Positions 60,751-64,000 of a DNA stretch of 64,000 nucleotides are shown here, piece by piece. The stretch is taken from the NCBI RefSeq assembly GCF_026000435.1, contig NZ_AP026763.1:1550001-1614000 (forward strand), in the 5' to 3' direction. The stretch comes from Vibrio sp. STUT-A11. GTDB lineage: Bacteria; Pseudomonadota; Gammaproteobacteria; Enterobacterales; Vibrionaceae. The notes beneath the pieces were generated by a model. That model searched no databases, was not told the DNA's origin, and worked only from the letters and a program-made list of their open reading frames with translations. Within the stretch, counting starts at the first letter, position 1, and each line of letters begins with the position of its first letter. The position numbers and the translations under genes are program-made.

Positions 60751-60839
60751 TGAAAAGCTATGTTCAACCAAAATCCAAAACTGTGGAAGAAAACGACCGT
60801 TCAAGCTTGAAAAAACCTAAAGAATCAAAACGCAGCTAG
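60750..60839 (+). CDS. 29-residue basic small ORF
   Basis: A 29-codon frame starts at ATG 60750 behind a perfect AAGGAGG and ends TAG at 60837-60839. The product is lysine/serine-rich (SLKKPKESKRS at the end). The ribosome site argues that it is translated. Function unknown. Confidence 0.45.
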   Translation: MKSYVQPKSKTVEENDRSSLKKPKESKRS

Positions 60840-61223
60840 ATTGAAAATAGCGTAATTCAATTTGCGTTGTTGAACCTAACTATAGGCGGTAAGCAAAGGA
60901 CAAACGGTTTATTGAGATTACCGTACCTCAACTAGGTACTGTATTAGAAAATGCTTTAACACTCACAGATCAGATTTCTCTTCTAGAAACACAAACTGAG
61001 GCTATTCTAATTCAGAAAAGCCTGTGCTCTTTTTGAACTAAAAACGTTGCTGTAGACGGAAACCTTTCTTAGCTGCCTAAATCAAATATGCCCCCAAACT
61101 TAGTTAGAACAAATGCTATTAGGACCTCTAAAAACTCATATTTGAATAAATTTATCTAATGTATTCTCTAGTAAGTGACTATTAGGACGCTTATCTGATT
61201 GTTCCGATGAAATCAATTGACAC
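60840..61223. other. region without recognised gene
   Basis: About 380 bp, only short open frames. I see nothing to annotate. Confidence 0.4.
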
Positions 61224-61475
61224 TCACTTTTCGAATTGAAAAGTTGAGCACCCTGGTAATTGAGTAACGAAGTCAGCACCCATCAACTTTGACGGTGTGT
61301 ATACTCCTGCTGCTGAATGAGATTTTAATAGGTGTTCAGCAATGGCGAGCGAGCCTGTAACGGTCAGGTCGTAACCATTCGTTGTAAGGATACGTACGGT
61401 TTTCTTCATTCCCTCTGCATTTGTTGCTTCTCCCCATACATAAGTTTTGGTCTCTCCACGTTGGGCTTCGTCAGG
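61224..61475 (-). pseudogene. C-terminal fragment of a saccharopine dehydrogenase-like gene
   Basis: The minus-strand frame reads PDEAQRGETKTYVWGEATN, then LTTNGYDLTVTGSLAIAEHLL and GVYTPSKLMGADFVTQLPG, the conserved end of the saccharopine dehydrogenase/trans-acting enoyl reductase family. Homology stops near 61475, where the integrase region begins. Confidence 0.75.
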
Positions 61476-62043
61476 TGGCATTAAAAGGCCATTCAAATTA
61501 GAAGAGATCTGGCGAATCAGAACTCGTCTAGAGCTATCACAGGAGTTGATGCAGCTTGCACTATTGAACCTAGCCATCGATAGCAAGTTAAGAGCGAGTG
61601 ATTTACTAAAGTTACACGTGCACGATGTTTCTTCGCAAGGAGTGATTTATGAAAGGGTTCAATGCATCCAGCAAAAAACGGGCACCGATGTACACTATGA
61701 AATTACTCCGAGAACGCAACAAAGTATTAGCCGATGGATCTACTCAGCGCACTTACAGGCAAACAATTTTTTGTTTCCAAGCTATAGCCGTATAGGGCAA
61801 CCTATCAGCTACTCATTTTATCGTTCTATTATAAGGAGCTGGGCGGTAAAACTCGGTTTAAATGCGGACTATTATGGTACACATTCCATGCGTCGAACTA
61901 AAGCTACTTTGATCTATGCCAGAACAAAAAATATTAGGGCGGTACAAATCTTACTTGGGCATTCGAAACTAGATAACACTGTTCGATACTTAGGAGTGGA
62001 ACTGGAAGATGCTCTGAGGCTCTCAGAGCAAACGGAGTGCTGA
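61447..62043 (+). CDS. small tyrosine recombinase/integrase
   Basis: About 190 residues. Catalytic residues of the tyrosine recombinase core are visible: Arg in DSKLRASDLL, H-x-x-R in HSMRRTK, His in LLGHSKLD and Tyr in VRYLGVE. Family members of this size usually begin just before RPFKLEEIW. The frame opens with TTG 61447 inside the neighbouring broken gene, so the start is uncertain (alternative ATT 61480). Confidence 0.85.
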   Translation: MVSPRWASSGGIKRPFKLEEIWRIRTRLELSQELMQLALLNLAIDSKLRASDLLKLHVHDVSSQGVIYERVQCIQQKTGTDVHYEITPRTQQSISRWIYSAHLQANNFLFPSYSRIGQPISYSFYRSIIRSWAVKLGLNADYYGTHSMRRTKATLIYARTKNIRAVQILLGHSKLDNTVRYLGVELEDALRLSEQTEC

Positions 62044-62545
62044 AGTACTGATACAGGCTTTTCTTGCCTCTGAAAAGCCTGTGCCCCATTTCAATTCAGA
62101 CCTTTCACTCACGATGTTCCTGAGTATCGAAGTTTGCCCTAATTTACCTAATGACTTATTCCCAGTTTAGATATATCTGAGTGCTATAGGTTTGGGCATA
62201 TGACTACTGGCTAAACTATTCGGTAGGGAAACAGAGCTTATCTTTCTATTCGATAATTCTAGATAAGTTCGTTACATTATTTTTTCATTCGGTATAAGTG
62301 TATGAGAGTAATAAAGTATTGAACCGGAGAAAAAATTACCATACAGATAATGTGATAAAATTTTATACCAAAGAAAAATCAATGGATTAATATTTTTTTC
62401 TAAAGTTTTTATGCCAAAAGTATACGTTTATTATGATACTTAATTTTTTAAAATTGAATGTTCGGCAAATAATATCAATAAGTTATGTGATGTTAACGTG
62501 TAATTCTTTTAAGCTATCCGACAATAAGGATTTACTCGAGTATTT
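62044..62545. other. A/T-rich intergenic region
   Basis: About 500 bp; no gene recognised on either strand. Confidence 0.4.
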
Positions 62546-62689
62546 ATGAAGTTTTGTGACGAAACGTTGGTTCCTCCAATACTGGCATTTTCTCATGGGG
62601 ATGTAGAACCCCCTCATACTCATCAGTGCGCTCAATTTTTACATTCTTTAAACGGTGTTATTCGAGTGGATACACAACCAGAGTCGTAG
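62546..62689 (+). pseudogene. N-terminal cupin fragment of an AraC-type regulator
   Basis: 47 residues: KFCDETLVPPILAFSHGDVE, then PPHTHQCAQFLHSLNGVIRVDTQ, the start of the cupin effector domain of AraC-type regulators (usual H-x-H-x-x-x-Q-L-L-Y-x-x-x-G). A stop follows at 62687. The rest of the gene is not there. Confidence 0.65.
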
Positions 62690-62841
62690 GTTGTGAAAAC
62701 GAATCAAGTGATCTGAGCAACAACTCTCCACTTTTTCGCTCAAGAAGTAAGAAAGAATTGTTAATTAAAGTGATAATGATTGTTGTTTGCATATTTTGGA
62801 TGATCGAGTACTTTATGAGTTCTATGTCATATGTGTACTAA
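62626..62841 (+). CDS. possible small membrane protein
   Basis: 71-residue frame starting at GTG 62626, overlapping the cupin fragment in another phase. The C-terminal part has one membrane helix (LLIKVIMIVVCIFWMIEYFM). The true start may be internal. It ends 12 bp before the next gene, which suggests an operon. Confidence 0.35.
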   Translation: MRSIFTFFKRCYSSGYTTRVVGCENESSDLSNNSPLFRSRSKKELLIKVIMIVVCIFWMIEYFMSSMSYVY

Positions 62842-62853
62842 TAAAGGAAAACC

Positions 62854-63468
62854 ATGATTAAGGACTTGTTCATTGTTTTTTTCTTGGTGGTATTTGCAAA
62901 TCAAGCAAAAGCTTCTATGGAGATTTTTGATGACTGTAATCATTTGGATGCAGGTGTTCACTACCAGTTAACACAGGAGAAGGGGTACTGTTTAGATACA
63001 AACTCTAATCAAAAGATAATCACTTTTGTAAACTTGTCATCAAAGCCTATCGAATCTGCAGATAGGCAGCTGAATGTCAGTTACCTTCTCCCGAATGAGT
63101 ATGTCTATACGACCAGCAGGCTTGCTGTTTATCAATCAGAAAACATTGTGTTTTCGTTAGAACAGGAGGGTATTCTCATTGCACGAGACCGCGGGACAGA
63201 TAATGATATTGTGCCTATGGCTCTTCCAGTAATACCTGTCATCTTTATTAGAGCTGCTGCTGCAGGAGCGACATTGGGGATAATGGATGCAGTAGCGACC
63301 GCACCCAACAACGATCCCACATTTCGTGATGTTGCTATTGGCGCTTTCTCAGGAGCATTAGGTGGTATAGCTGCACCGATTATGGGAGGGGGTTTTTTTG
63401 GTATTGTGTCAGCTGGTTCAATAGGTCTTTCTGCAAAGGGTGGATGTACATCATGCCACGATAAGTGA
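62854..63468 (+). CDS. unrecognised secreted protein with C-terminal CxxCH
   Basis: This 204-residue protein starts at ATG 62854 behind AAAGGAAAACC. Signal peptide KDLFIVFFLVVFANQAKA. A beta-rich middle follows, then an Ala/Gly-rich hydrophobic stretch (IRAAAAGATLGIMDAVATA and later GAFSGALGGIAAPIMGGG). It ends KGGCTSCHDK, which contains the haem-c attachment pattern C-x-x-C-H six residues from the end. No family recognised. Confidence 0.6.
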   Translation: MIKDLFIVFFLVVFANQAKASMEIFDDCNHLDAGVHYQLTQEKGYCLDTNSNQKIITFVNLSSKPIESADRQLNVSYLLPNEYVYTTSRLAVYQSENIVFSLEQEGILIARDRGTDNDIVPMALPVIPVIFIRAAAAGATLGIMDAVATAPNNDPTFRDVAIGAFSGALGGIAAPIMGGGFFGIVSAGSIGLSAKGGCTSCHDK

Positions 63469-63490
63469 CGTAAGAGATAAAAGGCAAAAA

Positions 63491-63742
63491 ATGAATATTA
63501 CAGTTATAATCCAAAAGATTTATGAGAAGCGTAGAGCCGAATGGGAAGCTCGAATGCTGCTGCCTTTTAGTAAAAGAGTAGTACGTTATAGTTTACCGTT
63601 TACTGTGGTTTTCTGCTTAGGAAGTAACGTTCTATTTTATGAAGGTAGTTGGGATATATCTAGGGTTATTAATCTGACGTTATTAATCATAATAGGTTCG
63701 ATAGTTGTTGAATTGATAATGAGCAAAAAAAGTAAATACTAA
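63491..63742 (+). CDS. small membrane protein of unknown function
   Basis: 83 residues from ATG 63491 with two membrane segments (YSLPFTVVFCLGSNVLFY and VINLTLLIIIGSIVVELI) and a basic N-terminal part (KIYEKRRAEWEAR). It is 22 bp behind the secreted protein gene and probably in the same operon. Confidence 0.5.
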   Translation: MNITVIIQKIYEKRRAEWEARMLLPFSKRVVRYSLPFTVVFCLGSNVLFYEGSWDISRVINLTLLIIIGSIVVELIMSKKSKY

Positions 63743-64000
63743 CCCTACGATTTCAGGAAAAGTGTAGAGTGTTCTGCACTTGTAGTAGTTTAGCAAAACT
63801 GACCACTACTTTGTAGTTATTTGGCGTGTTTGACATACAATATGTTATTTGAAAATTTGGCTGATTCCGTCCCATCGCAACTCGGAAATGTCCAATTTCG
63901 AGCTAGCTGAGGTGGGTCAATTCTTGAGGTGGGTCAATTCTGTGATAATGTCAAAGGCCCTAATTAGAAAAGGCCTCTGAACTTATGGGATTGTCACGAT
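63743..64000. other. right edge of the window with a tandem repeat
   Basis: No gene. TGAGGTGGGTCAATTCT occurs twice in direct tandem at 63908-63924 and 63925-63941. It could be the multiple terminal repeat of an IS lying further right. Confidence 0.4.

Noticed and set aside
1..64000. CRISPR array
   Set aside because: The regularly spaced repeats at 1-17 kb are attC sites of about 120 bp with gene-sized spacers, not short CRISPR repeats.

Overview
The window reads as a Vibrio chromosome segment, probably from the Harveyi-clade group. The evidence is a large array of gene cassettes separated by VCR-type attC sites, followed by ordinary vibrio core genes: cobalamin salvage, btuCD, astE, rlmF, tyrosine degradation, tRNA-Val and a cold-shock gene. 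Species cannot be fixed from the sequence alone.

Positions 1-18.3 kb are the distal part of a chromosomal superintegron; its integrase gene is not in the window. I count about 21 cassettes on 21 attC sites (about 120 bp each, one of 92 bp). Cargo is three toxin-antitoxin operons facing against the array (ccdAB, relBE-type, parDE), three GNAT acetyltransferases, a ClbS/DfsB-like protein, RidA and ASCH proteins, small membrane proteins, a lipoprotein, and seven cassettes without a credible gene that fall into two recurring families. Three 1,334-bp IS10-like elements sit at the same place in three attC sites in the same orientation. The last attC is split by a separate IS1111-type element. A second IS110-family element and a decayed IS3-family remnant follow (18.3-20.3 kb).

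Positions 20.4-26.5 kb hold an N-type (alternative, F-type) ATPase operon, atpD-C-Q-B-E-F-A-G. It lacks atpR, and its alpha and c subunits carry unusual substitutions. It lies between the mobile-element cluster and the core chromosome and looks acquired.

Positions 26.7-57 kb are mostly core genome: cystine symporter tcyP, an SDR-type protein, cobTSUC, oligoendopeptidase F, astE, btuCD, a MazG-like protein, DUF1415, an MFS/LysR divergent pair, a glutaredoxin-like protein, a YgjP-like metallopeptidase, rlmF, a secreted metzincin-like protein followed by an orphan attC-like site, a divergent iron-type ABC transporter with a candidate Fur box, an M20 peptidase, and the tyrosine/homogentisate operon hpd-hmgA-fah-maiA with a candidate TyrR box. 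Two tRNA-Val(GAC) genes follow.

Positions 57.2-64 kb are again accessory: an AraC-family fragment, NnrU-like, alpha/beta hydrolase and DUF2784 genes, a cold-shock gene, very small ORFs, a tyrosine recombinase abutting a broken saccharopine-dehydrogenase-like gene, a truncated AraC/cupin fragment, and a cluster of unrecognised small secreted or membrane proteins at the right edge.
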